In this document: positions 23,424 through 32,069 of the stretch, in pieces
Position numbering within the stretch: the first letter of the stretch is position 1
Layout of the letters: every line of letters begins with the position of its first letter
Assembly (NCBI GenBank): GCA_044226485.1
Contig: JBGAGY010000006.1
Span: forward strand, 186,001-250,000
Direction of reading: 5' to 3'
DNA from: UBA6663 sp044226485
GTDB taxonomy: Bacteria > Chloroflexota > Anaerolineae > Anaerolineales > UBA6663
Length of the DNA: 64,000 bases
The notes under the pieces: model-generated
The model's input: the letters and a program-made list of their open reading frames with translations, nothing else
Database searches by the model: none
Told to the model about the DNA's origin: nothing
Translations under genes and position numbers: made by a program

Positions 23424-23834
23424 TTACCTCCCTGTGGCGATGGCGCGGAGCAGGAGCAGTTTCTGGCTCACCGTCTGCGTCAGCGCCTGATACTTGATTC
23501 CGGTTTCGGACTGTTGCATCAACTCGACGTCGATGCTGACGTTGTTGCCGTCAGCGCGCTCGCTGCCGCCCTCGCGCTCGAACACGGCGTTGAACTCCGC
23601 GCGGCGGTCGGTGGGGCGGGCGAGGTGCGCGCCATTGGTCTGGGCCAGGCGCAGCGGCTCGGCGTCGGCCTTGATCGCGCGCTGCAACGTGGCCTCGAAG
23701 TTGTTGGTCTGGGCGTGATACCCGGGCGTGTCGACGTTGGCCAGGTTGGTGCCGATCAGCTCCTGGCGGCGGGTGAGGCCGTCAAGGGCCAGCCGGGCGA
23801 CGTCGAAGGTGGGGTCGTTGAGAATGCCGTTCAT
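23424..23834 (-). CDS. flgB: Flagellar basal-body rod protein FlgB
   Basis: 136 residues. LIGTNLANVDTPGYHAQTNNFEATLQRAI is the axial motif typical of FlgB, and VELMQQSETGIKYQALTQTVSQKLLLLRAI is the C-terminal rod helix. FlgB is the proximal rod. It is unusual that it lies about 6.4 kb downstream of flgC and fliE, which normally follow it directly; here a lytic transglycosylase gene precedes it by 1 base. Confidence 0.92.
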   Translation of the reverse strand: MNGILNDPTFDVARLALDGLTRRQELIGTNLANVDTPGYHAQTNNFEATLQRAIKADAEPLRLAQTNGAHLARPTDRRAEFNAVFEREGGSERADGNNVSIDVELMQQSETGIKYQALTQTVSQKLLLLRAIATGR

Positions 23835-23835
23835 C

Positions 23836-24375
23836 TCACGCGCTCCAATCCGCGGCGCTCGCGCCTGCGATTTGCTGGTAGTAGTTCAGGATCTTGGGCA
23901 CGTACCGCTGCGTCTCGGCGAAGGGCGGGATCCCGCCGTACCTGTCGACGTTGCCGGGCCCGGCGTTGTAAGCCGCCAGCGCGAGCTGGACGTTGCCGTC
24001 GTAGCGGTCGAGCATCTGGCTCAGATAGCGTGTGCCGCCGTCGAGGTTCTGGGCGGGGTCGAGGGGATCGGTGACGCCGAGGCCGGCCGCTGTGCCGGGC
24101 ATCAACTGCATCAGGCCGAGGGCGCCGGCGCCGGAGACGGCGGATGGGTCGAAGTTCGACTCAGCTTTGACAACTGCTTTGATCAGCGAGGCGTCAACGC
24201 CATAACGCGCCGACGCCTGCGCGATCAGATTGTCGAAACTGGTCGCTTGACCGGTTTGTTCGCCCTCTCCCAAGGAGGCCTGGCTTCCGGTCTGCAATTT
24301 GTCGAGCCTCTCCAGCACGCGCTGCATCAGCTGCATCAAGACGCTCTGGATCGGCGAGGTGCCGAGATCGTACAT
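23836..24375 (-). CDS. Lytic transglycosylase (SLT domain) of the flagellar cluster
   Basis: 179 residues. The SLT domain begins about residue 50: ASARYGVDASLIKAVVKAESNFDPSAVS with catalytic Glu72, GALGLMQLMPGTAAGLGV, and LALAAYNAGPGNVDRYGGIPPFAETQRYV. It would cleave peptidoglycan to let the rod pass, a role FlgJ has in proteobacteria. The first 30 residues form a helix (IQSVLMQLMQRVLERLDKL) that resembles residues 43-60 of the glycosidase at 30855-32066. There is no signal peptide, so export through the flagellar secretion system is possible. It directly precedes flgB. Confidence 0.92.
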   Translation of the reverse strand: MYDLGTSPIQSVLMQLMQRVLERLDKLQTGSQASLGEGEQTGQATSFDNLIAQASARYGVDASLIKAVVKAESNFDPSAVSGAGALGLMQLMPGTAAGLGVTDPLDPAQNLDGGTRYLSQMLDRYDGNVQLALAAYNAGPGNVDRYGGIPPFAETQRYVPKILNYYQQIAGASAADWSA

Positions 24376-24435
24376 GTTCGTTACTTCCTGTTCTCGTCAA
24401 ACCGAATGCTTACTCGAGTGAAGGAGGCGTAAAGA

Positions 24436-24512
24436 TCGACGAATGGCGATTGACGAAGGACGGAGGTTGACAGAAGCGACTCGTGGGTCATTCGATGTTC
24501 GTCATTCGTCGT
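24436..24512. repeat. Word-repeat hairpin between fliJ and the lytic transglycosylase gene
   Basis: Left words ATCGACGAATGGCGATTGAC and GAAGGACGGAGG oppose right words GGTCATTCGATGTTCGTCAT and TCGTCGTCAT. Pairing is imperfect. The same GACGAAT/ATTCGTC words occur at 19874-19947. Confidence 0.7.
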
Positions 24513-24517
24513 CATAG

Positions 24518-24964
24518 CTACCCCGCCCGCGTCTTCCTGAACGCCCGCGAGATGTTGAGGTCATCGACCTCGGCCTCGGCCAGGCGGTTCTGTTCACGCG
24601 CTTCGGCTTCCATGGCTTTGTCCTTGAGCGCGATCAAGGTTTCTTCATCTTGTTTGGCGGCCACGAGCGCCTCGCGCACTTTTTCGACGAGCGCCTCGGC
24701 CTCGGCCAGGCGGATGCGCTGGGCGCGGATCTCAGCCTCGGTGCGGGCCAGGGTGTTGCGCGTGAAAGTCAGGGCGCCGAGATCCAGCGTGCGTCGGGTC
24801 TGCAACTGGCGCAGATCCTCGAGCAGACGCATGTGTTGTTCCTCGAGCGATGCCAGCCTCGCGGCCTGCTGCGCTCGCGCCGCCTGGGCCTGCGCCATGT
24901 CGAGCTCGATGGCCTCAAGCCGGCTGTGGCGAAGATCGAGGACTGACTGGAGAGAGAATTTCAT
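24518..24964 (-). CDS. fliJ: Flagellar export protein FliJ
   Basis: 148 residues, almost entirely coiled coil. The start MKFSLQSVLDLRHSRLEAIELDMAQAQAARAQQAARLASLEEQ matches FliJ (FxLQxVLxxR, heptads). FliJ links the FliI ATPase to FlhA in the export gate, like the gamma subunit of rotary ATPases. It follows fliI as expected, although a 121-base spacer with a word-repeat hairpin lies between them where other genomes usually have little or no gap. Confidence 0.88.
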   Translation of the reverse strand: MKFSLQSVLDLRHSRLEAIELDMAQAQAARAQQAARLASLEEQHMRLLEDLRQLQTRRTLDLGALTFTRNTLARTEAEIRAQRIRLAEAEALVEKVREALVAAKQDEETLIALKDKAMEAEAREQNRLAEAEVDDLNISRAFRKTRAG

Positions 24965-24967
24965 AGA

Positions 24968-25087
24968 AGGCGTCGGGCGTCAGGTTTCAGGCGTCAGTGT
25001 GATGGGCCGGTAAGTCTTGACAGTTCTCGTTGAAAAGCGATCTTTCGCGCCTGACGCCTGACGCCTGACGCCTAATGCCTGACGCCT
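24968..25087. repeat. Word-repeat hairpin between fliI and fliJ
   Basis: Left arm AGGCGTCGGGCGTCAGG plus TTTCAGGCGTCAG; right arm CTGACGCCTGACGCCTGACG followed by CCTAATGCCTGACGCCT. The word CCTGACG(CC) recurs at 49411-49436 and, as one arm only, near 34426. The structure touches the fliI stop codon. Confidence 0.8.
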
Positions 25088-26468
25088 ATTCCGCTATCGC
25101 CCGCATCTTTCCGCGCGTCTCGTCGAGCGGCGCGAACTCGATGCCTTGCTGCAAAAAGGCCATCATGGCCGGCAGGGCGTCGAGCGCGGCGTCGATCTCG
25201 GGATCCGAGCCCTTCACGTAAGCGCCGATGTTGACAAGGTCACGGGCCTTGTCGTAAGTGGCCAGCAGCCGACGCACGACGCCGGCATCCGCGCGATGAT
25301 CCTGATGGGTCACCGATGACATCACGCGGCTGATCGACTTGAGCACGTCGATGGCCGGGTAGTGATTGCGCTGGGCGAGCTCACGGGTCAGCAGGATGTG
25401 GCCGTCTAGGATGCCGCGCACGGCGTCGCAGATCGGCTCGTTGAAGTCGTCGCCCTCGACCAGCACTGTATAGAAGCCAGTGATCGAGCCGCGCGCGCCG
25501 TTGCCGGCCCGCTCGAGCAGCCGCGGGAGCAGGGCGAACACCGAGGGCGTGTAGCCCTTGCTCGCCGGCGGTTCGCCGATGGCCAGGCCCACCTCGCGCT
25601 GCGCCATCGCGAAGCGCGTGACCGAGTCCATCATCAAGGTCACATCCAGGCCCTGGTCGCGGAAGTGCTCGGCGATGGTGGTGGCCACATACGCGCACTT
25701 GAGGCGCACCAGCGCCGGCTGATCCGACGTCGCCACGACGACGACCGAACGCGCCAGGCCGAGCTTGCCGAGGTCGCGCTCGATGAACTCCTGCAGCTCA
25801 CGGCCGCGCTCGCCCACCAGGGCGATGACCGCCACGTCAGAGCTTGTGCTGCGCGCGATAGCGCCCAGCAGCGTGCTCTTGCCGACGCCGCTGCCCGCGA
25901 AGATGCCCATGCGCTGACCTTTCCCGACCGTCAGCAGGCCGTCGATGGCGCGCACGCCAGTGATCAGTGGCGCCGAGATCGGCTGTCGGGACATCGGGTT
26001 CGGCGCCGCCGCGTAGATCGGAGCGTTGTCCGTCACATTGAGCGGACCGCGGCCGTCGATCGGTTTGCCCAGGCCGTCGATGACGCGGCCGAGCAGGCCA
26101 AGACCCACCGGCGCCCGCAGCACCGAGCGGCGAGGCAGGACCGCGCTGCCGGGCTGGATGCCGGTCATCTCGCCGAGCGGCATCAAGAGCGTGCGCTCGT
26201 CGCGAAAACCGACGACCTCGGCCGGAAGCCCGAACCCACCCTCCACGGCCATGACGCCTGGGCCGCGCTGGATCGGCGCGCCGGTTCGGATGTCGCAGAC
26301 CTCGCCGATCTGGCAGTCGAGGCCGCGCGCTTCGATCGTCAGGCCCACGACCTGCGCCACGCGCCCGCTCAGGCGGACCGTCTTCAATCCTTCGAGCGCC
26401 CGTTGCGAACGCGACAGATCGATCGGCGTGACGACGGTCGGATCATCGAGTAGGGGCTGCGTGGTCAT
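25086..26468 (-). CDS. fliI: Flagellar export ATPase FliI
   Basis: 460 residues. Walker A GSGVGKSTLLGAIA, VALVGERGRELQEFIERDL, Walker B region DVTLMMDSVTRFAMAQREVGLAIGEPPASKGYTPSVF and HYPAIDVLKSISRVM identify FliI rather than F1 ATPase. It powers or regulates export of flagellar proteins as a hexamer with FliH and FliJ. It overlaps fliH by 4 bases. Confidence 0.96.
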   Translation of the reverse strand: MTTQPLLDDPTVVTPIDLSRSQRALEGLKTVRLSGRVAQVVGLTIEARGLDCQIGEVCDIRTGAPIQRGPGVMAVEGGFGLPAEVVGFRDERTLLMPLGEMTGIQPGSAVLPRRSVLRAPVGLGLLGRVIDGLGKPIDGRGPLNVTDNAPIYAAAPNPMSRQPISAPLITGVRAIDGLLTVGKGQRMGIFAGSGVGKSTLLGAIARSTSSDVAVIALVGERGRELQEFIERDLGKLGLARSVVVVATSDQPALVRLKCAYVATTIAEHFRDQGLDVTLMMDSVTRFAMAQREVGLAIGEPPASKGYTPSVFALLPRLLERAGNGARGSITGFYTVLVEGDDFNEPICDAVRGILDGHILLTRELAQRNHYPAIDVLKSISRVMSSVTHQDHRADAGVVRRLLATYDKARDLVNIGAYVKGSDPEIDAALDALPAMMAFLQQGIEFAPLDETRGKMRAIAE

Positions 26469-27184
26469 CGTTGGATCGATTGGTCGAGCGCATCGGCGAT
26501 CAGGCCGGCCTGCGTCTCGATGCGAGCGTCGACGGAGCCGTGCTCGCCCTCGATCAGGCAGCCGCCGCGATGCACGATGGTGTCGGGCAGAAGCACGAGG
26601 GCCTGGCCGAGCTGCGCTTCCATATGCTCGGGCCAGTGCGGGCCGAGCAGGTCGGCGTCATCGGGGTGGAGATGCACCCTCAACGACCCGAGCGGACGCG
26701 CCTCATTGAGCGCGCGCTGGAAGGCCGCCTTGAGCGCGTCGGGGTGGGGCGCGCCGATCTCGCCCAGGATCAAGGCGAGCGAGCGCTTGACGAGATCGAT
26801 GATGTCGCGCTCGGCGGCCTGGCGCATCTGATCCTGCCAGACGCGGACCTCATCGAGGACGCCCTGGGCTGTCAACAGCACCTGTCGGGTTTCCTCTTCG
26901 GCGGCCTCGTGTCCCTCGGCCCGTGCGGCTGCCACGAACGAGTCGCGTTGGGCTTGAGCGTCCGCCAACAGCTGGTCGGCTTCAGCCCGCGCCTGCGCCA
27001 GCAGATGCTGGCGTTCGACAGCGACTTCGCGCATGGCTTCGTCGCGCAACGCGTCGATGTCGATGGCCACGGCCGGGCGGTGCGCGTGGGACGGCGCGGT
27101 CGGCTCGGGCGCGGCGAACTGCAGAGGCGGCAGACGCCACGCCTGCGAGCTCTGCCCGCGCACGAGAGCCGACTTGCGATTCAT
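26465..27184 (-). CDS. fliH: Flagellar assembly protein FliH
   Basis: 239 residues. A long Ala/Glu/Gln-rich helix (about 45-125) with repeated small-residue spacing is followed by a globular domain with LRVHLHPDDADLLGPHWPEHME and HRGGCLIEGEHGSVDARIETQAGLIADAL, the conserved FliH/YscL/V-ATPase E-type end. FliH forms the stator that tethers FliI. Overlaps fliI by 4 bases and fliG by 4 bases, indicating tight translational coupling. Confidence 0.92.
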   Translation of the reverse strand: MNRKSALVRGQSSQAWRLPPLQFAAPEPTAPSHAHRPAVAIDIDALRDEAMREVAVERQHLLAQARAEADQLLADAQAQRDSFVAAARAEGHEAAEEETRQVLLTAQGVLDEVRVWQDQMRQAAERDIIDLVKRSLALILGEIGAPHPDALKAAFQRALNEARPLGSLRVHLHPDDADLLGPHWPEHMEAQLGQALVLLPDTIVHRGGCLIEGEHGSVDARIETQAGLIADALDQSIQR

Positions 27185-28191
27185 GCGATGACCTCAGTGC
27201 CGCCGCCGGAGCCGGAGATGACGATCTCTTCGCTCGCCTCGAGCGCGCGGACCACATCCACGATCTTGCGCTGCGCGGCGTAGACGTTCTTGGCCAGCTG
27301 CGGCCCCATGATCTCGAGCTCTTCCTTGAGCGACTGGCGCGCGCGCTCGGACATGTTGCGCATCACCAGGTCCTTGACCTTCTCGGGCGCGCCCTTGAGG
27401 GCCAGCGTGAGCTCGGTCTTGTTCACGTCGCGCAGCACGCGCTGCATCGACTTGTCGTCGAGCTTGCCGAGGTCGTCGAACGTGAACATGCCGGCACGCA
27501 CTTCTTCGGCCAGCTTCGGGCTCGAGGCCTCGAGCGCTTCGAAGATCGTCTTCTGCACGCCGCGATCGACCTGATTGAGCACCTTCACCAGGAAGGTGAC
27601 ACCGCCCGTCGCGCGGAAGTCAGCCTCGCTGAGCACGCCCGAGAGCTTGCGCTTCAGCCCGGCCTCGACCTGCTTGACGACCTGCGGCGAGATCCTGTCC
27701 ATTTGCGCGAGGCGCATCGTGACTTCAATTTGCAGATCGCGCTGCATGCCGCCCAGGATCGAGGCCGCCTGTTTCGCGTCGAGATAGCTGAGCACGACCG
27801 CAATCGTCTGCGGATGCTCGTCGCCCAAAATCGTGGAGACCTGGGCCGGGTCGGCGTTGCGCAGGATCTCGAATGACGATCGCTGCTGATGGGCGGCCAG
27901 GCGCTCGAGGATCTCGGCGCCGCGCCGCGGGCCGACCGCGCGCGCCAGCAACTGGCGGGTGTAGTCGATGCCGCCGGTCAACAGGCTCGTGTCGGCCAGG
28001 GAGAGGTCGTGGGCTTCGTTGAGGACGGCCGAGCGCATCTCGCCGCCGACGTTGCCGGCGTCCGACAGCGCCAGGAGCACGCGCTCGAGCTCGCCCTCGC
28101 CAAGGTGCTGGAGCACGCCCGATGAGCGGTCAACGCCCAGCATCAGCATCAGCACGGCGGCCTTCTGCAGGCCGGTCAGTCCCTCAGCCAT
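27181..28191 (-). CDS. fliG: Flagellar motor switch protein FliG
   Basis: 336 residues. The N-terminal TGLQKAAVLMLMLGVDRSSGVLQHL, middle EHPQTIAVVLSYLDAKQAASILGGM (with the EHPQ motif) and C-terminal FTFDDLGKLDDKSMQRVLRDVNKTELTLALKGAPEKVKDLVMRNMSERA identify FliG. The charged torque helix residues are present (RDVNKTELTLALKG and then NMSERARQSLKEELE). The start ATG 28191 overlaps the fliF stop by 8 bases (ATGGCTGA). FliG joins the MS ring and transmits torque. fliM, fliN and mot genes are not in this window. Confidence 0.95.
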   Translation of the reverse strand: MAEGLTGLQKAAVLMLMLGVDRSSGVLQHLGEGELERVLLALSDAGNVGGEMRSAVLNEAHDLSLADTSLLTGGIDYTRQLLARAVGPRRGAEILERLAAHQQRSSFEILRNADPAQVSTILGDEHPQTIAVVLSYLDAKQAASILGGMQRDLQIEVTMRLAQMDRISPQVVKQVEAGLKRKLSGVLSEADFRATGGVTFLVKVLNQVDRGVQKTIFEALEASSPKLAEEVRAGMFTFDDLGKLDDKSMQRVLRDVNKTELTLALKGAPEKVKDLVMRNMSERARQSLKEELEIMGPQLAKNVYAAQRKIVDVVRALEASEEIVISGSGGGTEVIA

Positions 28192-29836
28192 TGGGTTTCT
28201 TCTCATCCTCGCTCAGCCAGAGATGGATGATCTCGGCCACCGTGGCCGGGTTCTCATCCGCCATGCGCTGAAGCGTCTTGTGGATCTGCTCGTCCTCGGC
28301 GCGCATCTGTTGCTGCACCGCGCGCGGGCTTGCCGTGCTCTGGGTCGGCATCGTCATCGGGGCGGGCAGGGCGCCTTCCGCGCCCTCCGGCGCGGCCAAC
28401 GACGCACTGCCGCCGCCGGCGGCGGCCAGCGCGGCCTGAGCGGGCTGCATCACGGCCCAGGCCTCGGCCGAGGCCAGCCGGACGTTGGCCATCAGGCGGC
28501 TGATGTACCAGAGCAAACCGACAAGCACCAGCACGCCGCCGACGGCCATGCCGATCTGGATGTACAGATCCATGTTGGCCGACGACTCGAGATCCGCCGT
28601 CTGTTGATCGAAATAGGTCCTGTCGAACGGCAGCGTCTCGACGGCGATGGTGTCGCCGCGGGTGGTGCTGATGCCGGCCGCGGCCGAGATCGCGTTGCGC
28701 AGCGTGTCGAGCTGCGTGGTGTCTGTCACGTTGTCGACCAGCACCGAGAGCGAGATGCGCGCGATCTGGCCGGCCGGGATCGTGGCCGTCGTCGCTGTCG
28801 AGGTCATCTCCCAGTTGTCCGTGATCTCGTAGCGCTGATACAGACCCGCGTTCGTCGTGTTGGTCACCGTGTCGGTGACGGCGGCCGGCGGCAGGTTGGT
28901 CAGGGCGCCGGGAATGCCGCCCAGGACGGTGCCGTCGCCGCTGTAGGTCTCGGTGAGCACCTGCTGGCTGCGCAGCGCCGTCTCCGTCGGGTTGATGGCC
29001 TGATCCAGGATCTGGCGCTCGGTCCAATCGAGCTCGACTGAGGCCTGCACGACCGACTTGTTCGGCCCGAGCGTCTGGTTGAGCAACTGCTGGATCTTAG
29101 CCTGCACCTGCGCGGCGTACTCCGACTCGGCGTAACGCCGTGCGTCGCTGATGTCGCTGGCGTCGGCGCCGGTCGTGCCGCCCTCGGCGGTCAGCAGTCT
29201 GCCTGTCGCGTCGACGACCACGACGTGTTCGGGGCTCAGGCCTTCGACGGCCGAGGCGACGAGGTGCGTGATCGCGCGGACCTGGCCGCCGGCCAGGTTC
29301 TGGCCGGGCTTGAGGTCGACAGTGATCGAAGCCGTGGTCGGCTGCTGGTCGCCGGCGAGCAGCGTTCGTTCGGGCTGGACCAGATGCACGCGCACCGACT
29401 TGATCGGATCGAGGGTCTTGATCGTCCGCTCGAGCTCGCCTTCGATCGCGCGCTGGTAGTTCACGCGCTGGAGGAAGTCGGTCATGCCGAGCGTGTTGCT
29501 GCTGAAGAGCTCGTAGCCGGGTGCACCGTTCTCGGGCAGGCCGAGCGTGGCCATGCGCAGGCGCACTTCATAGACATCACCGGCCGGCACCATGATCTGG
29601 CCGTCCTGGCCCAGTTGATAGCTCGTGCCATCCGTCTTGAGTTGCTCGACGATCGCGCCGGCGTCGCTCTCGCTCAGCCCGCTGAACGCCGTGGCGTACT
29701 GCGGCGTCGACGCCCAGACGATGAACACCACGATCGCGGCCAGCGCCGCGACCACGAGCGCGATCAGCGCGACGCGCTGAGTTCGCCCTTGGGCGTTCCA
29801 GAACTTGAGAGACTGGTCACGAAGCTGAGTAAGCAT
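28184..29836 (-). CDS. fliF: Flagellar MS-ring protein FliF
   Basis: 550 residues. A first membrane helix lies at about 23-43 (VALIALVVAALAAIVVFIVWAS) and a second at about 425-445 (IGMAVGGVLVLVGLLWYIS). Between them are ring-building motifs: YATAFSGLSESDAGAIVEQLK, INYQRAIEGELERTI-like VNYQRAIEGELERTIKTLD, and RVHLVQPERTLLAGDQQPTTASITVDL. The C-terminal end is the FliG-binding tail with HKTLQRMADENPATVAEIIHLWLSED. FliF forms the ring in the cytoplasmic membrane on which the basal body assembles. Confidence 0.95.
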   Translation of the reverse strand: MLTQLRDQSLKFWNAQGRTQRVALIALVVAALAAIVVFIVWASTPQYATAFSGLSESDAGAIVEQLKTDGTSYQLGQDGQIMVPAGDVYEVRLRMATLGLPENGAPGYELFSSNTLGMTDFLQRVNYQRAIEGELERTIKTLDPIKSVRVHLVQPERTLLAGDQQPTTASITVDLKPGQNLAGGQVRAITHLVASAVEGLSPEHVVVVDATGRLLTAEGGTTGADASDISDARRYAESEYAAQVQAKIQQLLNQTLGPNKSVVQASVELDWTERQILDQAINPTETALRSQQVLTETYSGDGTVLGGIPGALTNLPPAAVTDTVTNTTNAGLYQRYEITDNWEMTSTATTATIPAGQIARISLSVLVDNVTDTTQLDTLRNAISAAAGISTTRGDTIAVETLPFDRTYFDQQTADLESSANMDLYIQIGMAVGGVLVLVGLLWYISRLMANVRLASAEAWAVMQPAQAALAAAGGGSASLAAPEGAEGALPAPMTMPTQSTASPRAVQQQMRAEDEQIHKTLQRMADENPATVAEIIHLWLSEDEKKPNG

Positions 29837-29913
29837 GGGTTAAAGTTGGTCGCGATTGGCTGTGGGTCGATGGGCTCTCAATACTTGATGCCTCATGGCC
29901 CAACAGACAAAGA

Positions 29914-30213
29914 TCAGATCTGCATCCGCATCATTTCTTGGTACGCCTGCACGAGTTGATCGCGCATGGCGATGGCGATGCGGAAGGAGACGTCGGTTTG
30001 TTCGGCCGCGATCATGACGTTGTGGACGTCGACGTTCTCGCCGGCGGCCAGTTGCTGAATGAGTTGATCGCTAGAGGCCTGCTGGCTGCTCAGGGCATCC
30101 AGCGCCTGGCCGAACGACTTTCCGAGCTTGTCGACGGCGTTCTGCGTCGTCGTCTTCTGAGTGCTCGGCGGTGTGAGCGTCAGCGGATTGGCGGAGATTG
30201 GCGAAATGGCCAT
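29914..30213 (-). CDS. fliE: Flagellar hook-basal body complex protein FliE
   Basis: 99 residues. The C-terminal two thirds match FliE: FGQALDALSSQQASSDQLIQQLAAGENVDVHNVMIAAEQTDVSFRIAIAMRDQLVQAYQEMMRMQI. FliE connects the MS ring to the rod. It lies between flgC and fliF, the normal order. A 77-base spacer with a weak TGGGC/GGCCCA hairpin separates it from fliF. Confidence 0.93.
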   Translation of the reverse strand: MAISPISANPLTLTPPSTQKTTTQNAVDKLGKSFGQALDALSSQQASSDQLIQQLAAGENVDVHNVMIAAEQTDVSFRIAIAMRDQLVQAYQEMMRMQI

Positions 30214-30281
30214 GTTGACTTCCTCTTGGGCATCGGCGCTTGCTTAGCGAGACCTCAATCGCCTCTGCCAACCACAAGGAT

Positions 30282-30773
30282 TCAGCTTCTACCGATTTCG
30301 AGCGCCCGCAGCGCCATGCGCTTGGCGGCTTCGACGACCTGCATGGCGGCCTCGTAAGAGCGAGTGGCCGAGAGCAGGTTGGTCATCTCAGTGACGATGT
30401 TGACGTTCGGATACTGCACGTACCCTTCGGCGTCGGCGTCGGGGTGGGTCGGGTCATAAACTCGCGGACCTTCCGTGGTGGTGTCTGTGACGACGCCCGC
30501 GACGCGCACGCCTTCAAGTTGCGGCTCGGCTCCGGCGACGCCGACCGTCTGGTTCTCGCCGTGTCGGGCGTGGGCCGCGCGCACGAGTTCGGGCAGGAAG
30601 CGCCCGGGCTGGTCGTCGCGGGTGCTGAAGACCACATCCTGGCGCTGATAGGGGCCACCCTCTGCGGTGCGCGTGGTCTCGGCGTTCGCGACGTTGTTCG
30701 AGATGACATCCATGCGCAGCCGCTGCGCGTTCAACGCGCTGGCCCCGATCCGTAAGGTGTCCCAGAAACTCAT
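30282..30773 (-). CDS. flgC: Flagellar basal-body rod protein FlgC
   Basis: 163 residues from ATG 30773. MSFWDTLRIGASALNAQRLRMDVISNNVANAETTRTAEGGPYQRQDVVF and VQYPNVNIVTEMTNLLSATRSYEAAMQVVEAAKRMALRALEIG are characteristic of FlgC. FlgC forms part of the proximal rod. Its usual partner flgB is displaced to 23424-23834, while the gene upstream is a glycosidase. Confidence 0.94.
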   Translation of the reverse strand: MSFWDTLRIGASALNAQRLRMDVISNNVANAETTRTAEGGPYQRQDVVFSTRDDQPGRFLPELVRAAHARHGENQTVGVAGAEPQLEGVRVAGVVTDTTTEGPRVYDPTHPDADAEGYVQYPNVNIVTEMTNLLSATRSYEAAMQVVEAAKRMALRALEIGRS

Positions 30774-30792
30774 GTCATCCACCTTTCACTGC

Positions 30793-30837
30793 GGACGGCT
30801 GATTGCGGAGCGCTGATGGAGAACGCATCAGCCGTCC
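30793..30837. repeat. Hairpin between the glycosidase gene and flgC
   Basis: GGACGGCTGAT (30793-30803) is exactly complementary to ATCAGCCGTCC (30827-30837). The loop contains further related words (GCGGAGCGCTGATGG). Confidence 0.7.
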
Positions 30838-30854
30838 CAAACCAGCTATCCCAA

Positions 30855-32066
30855 TCAACCTTGTTTCAACGCATCCACCAACGGACTCGTGTGTCCGTTT
30901 TGAAACAGCGCCTGCCACTCCCACGCCGGGTCGTGGCCGCCGCCTTCGGCGTTGGCGATGACCCAGTAGGTGTAGTTGAAGAGATAGCTCGGCGTGTTGG
31001 ACGAGGCCACGCGCTGATAGGCACCGAGGACGGCCTGCGTCTGGCGCGCCTCGTCGGCGGCGTCCCTGGCGAAGCCGCCGCCCTCCGTGCTGACCATAGG
31101 CAACACGCGCCCGAGCGACTCGTTCAGCACGTCGGCGTAGGCCAGGTAGCGGCTGTAGCCCTTCGTGTCATCAAGCGAGAGGTCGCCCTGGTAGTTGTGG
31201 ATCGCGAGCCAGGCGGTGTCGAGCAGGTTCACCTGCCCGCGGGCCTTCAGGCCCTCGATCGTGCCTTTCAGGAAATCGAGGTCGCTGGTTTCGCCGCTCG
31301 GGGCCAGCGCTCCGATGCCGGGCAAGCCGCCGTTGGCGATGACGGCCTTGGCCGCCGGGATCCAGGCATCGAGATAACGGTCGACGCTGGGCGTCTGCCC
31401 GCCGTTCTCGGCCGCCAGGTTGGGCTCGTTGTAGAGCTGGAAGTAATCGACGCCGAGCGCCTTGTAGTGCTTGACCATGGCGCCCAGGTCGCCGCCGACG
31501 GACTGCACGCCGTCGGTGTAGACCCGCATCACGGGCTCGATGCCAGCGGCGGTCAGTTGCTTGACGAGGTAGTCGTTGGTTCCGATCTGGCTGCCGTCGT
31601 TCAAGAACGTCACCCACTTGACGTTCATGGCCCTGGCTTCAGCCACGAAGCGGTCGACGGCGTCAGCCGATTGGCCGACCGTCGGGATCCAGTGCAGGCC
31701 GCGGCCGTTGTCGTTCTCGGGGCGCGGAAACTCCGAGATGGACATCACACCAGCCGAGCGGGAAGAGGTGTCGACGCCGTAGGCGGAACGAGCCGAGTTG
31801 ATCGAAGGCGTCGTCGACGCTTCGGTCAGCGCGCCGGTTTCTGAGGCGAAGAGATTGGAGGTCGACCCGGTGGCCTGCGCCTGCGTCTCGAGCTTGTCGA
31901 GGAGTTTGATCAGCATCTGGGCCATCAGCATCTGGAAGATGCCGGTCGAGTCGTTGCTGGTGCCCAGCAACGACGAGTTCGACGTGCCCAGGAGACTGTT
32001 TGCGCCGGTGAGCGACTGCCCGCTCAGGAGGGAAGTAAGGTCGAAGCCATTTGATCCAGAAAGCAT
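30855..32066 (-). CDS. TIM-barrel glycoside hydrolase-like protein inside the flagellar operon
   Basis: 403 residues. Residues 1-100 are Ser/Gly/Thr-rich around one helix (43-60, IFQMLMAQMLIKLLDKLE) resembling the N-terminus of the operon's lytic transglycosylase. Residues about 115-400 look like a clan GH-A (beta/alpha)8 hydrolase: candidate acid/base Glu214 in FQLYNEPNL and candidate nucleophile Glu328 in PMVSTEGGG. There is no signal peptide. It is co-directional with flgC and fliE, where a FlgJ-type rod-associated wall enzyme might be expected. Cutting of a cell-surface glycan during rod or hook growth, or export by the flagellar system, is an inference. The start at 32066 has GGAGG within a stable hairpin. 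Substrate unknown. Confidence 0.75.
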   Translation of the reverse strand: MLSGSNGFDLTSLLSGQSLTGANSLLGTSNSSLLGTSNDSTGIFQMLMAQMLIKLLDKLETQAQATGSTSNLFASETGALTEASTTPSINSARSAYGVDTSSRSAGVMSISEFPRPENDNGRGLHWIPTVGQSADAVDRFVAEARAMNVKWVTFLNDGSQIGTNDYLVKQLTAAGIEPVMRVYTDGVQSVGGDLGAMVKHYKALGVDYFQLYNEPNLAAENGGQTPSVDRYLDAWIPAAKAVIANGGLPGIGALAPSGETSDLDFLKGTIEGLKARGQVNLLDTAWLAIHNYQGDLSLDDTKGYSRYLAYADVLNESLGRVLPMVSTEGGGFARDAADEARQTQAVLGAYQRVASSNTPSYLFNYTYWVIANAEGGGHDPAWEWQALFQNGHTSPLVDALKQG

Positions 32067-32069
32067 GAT

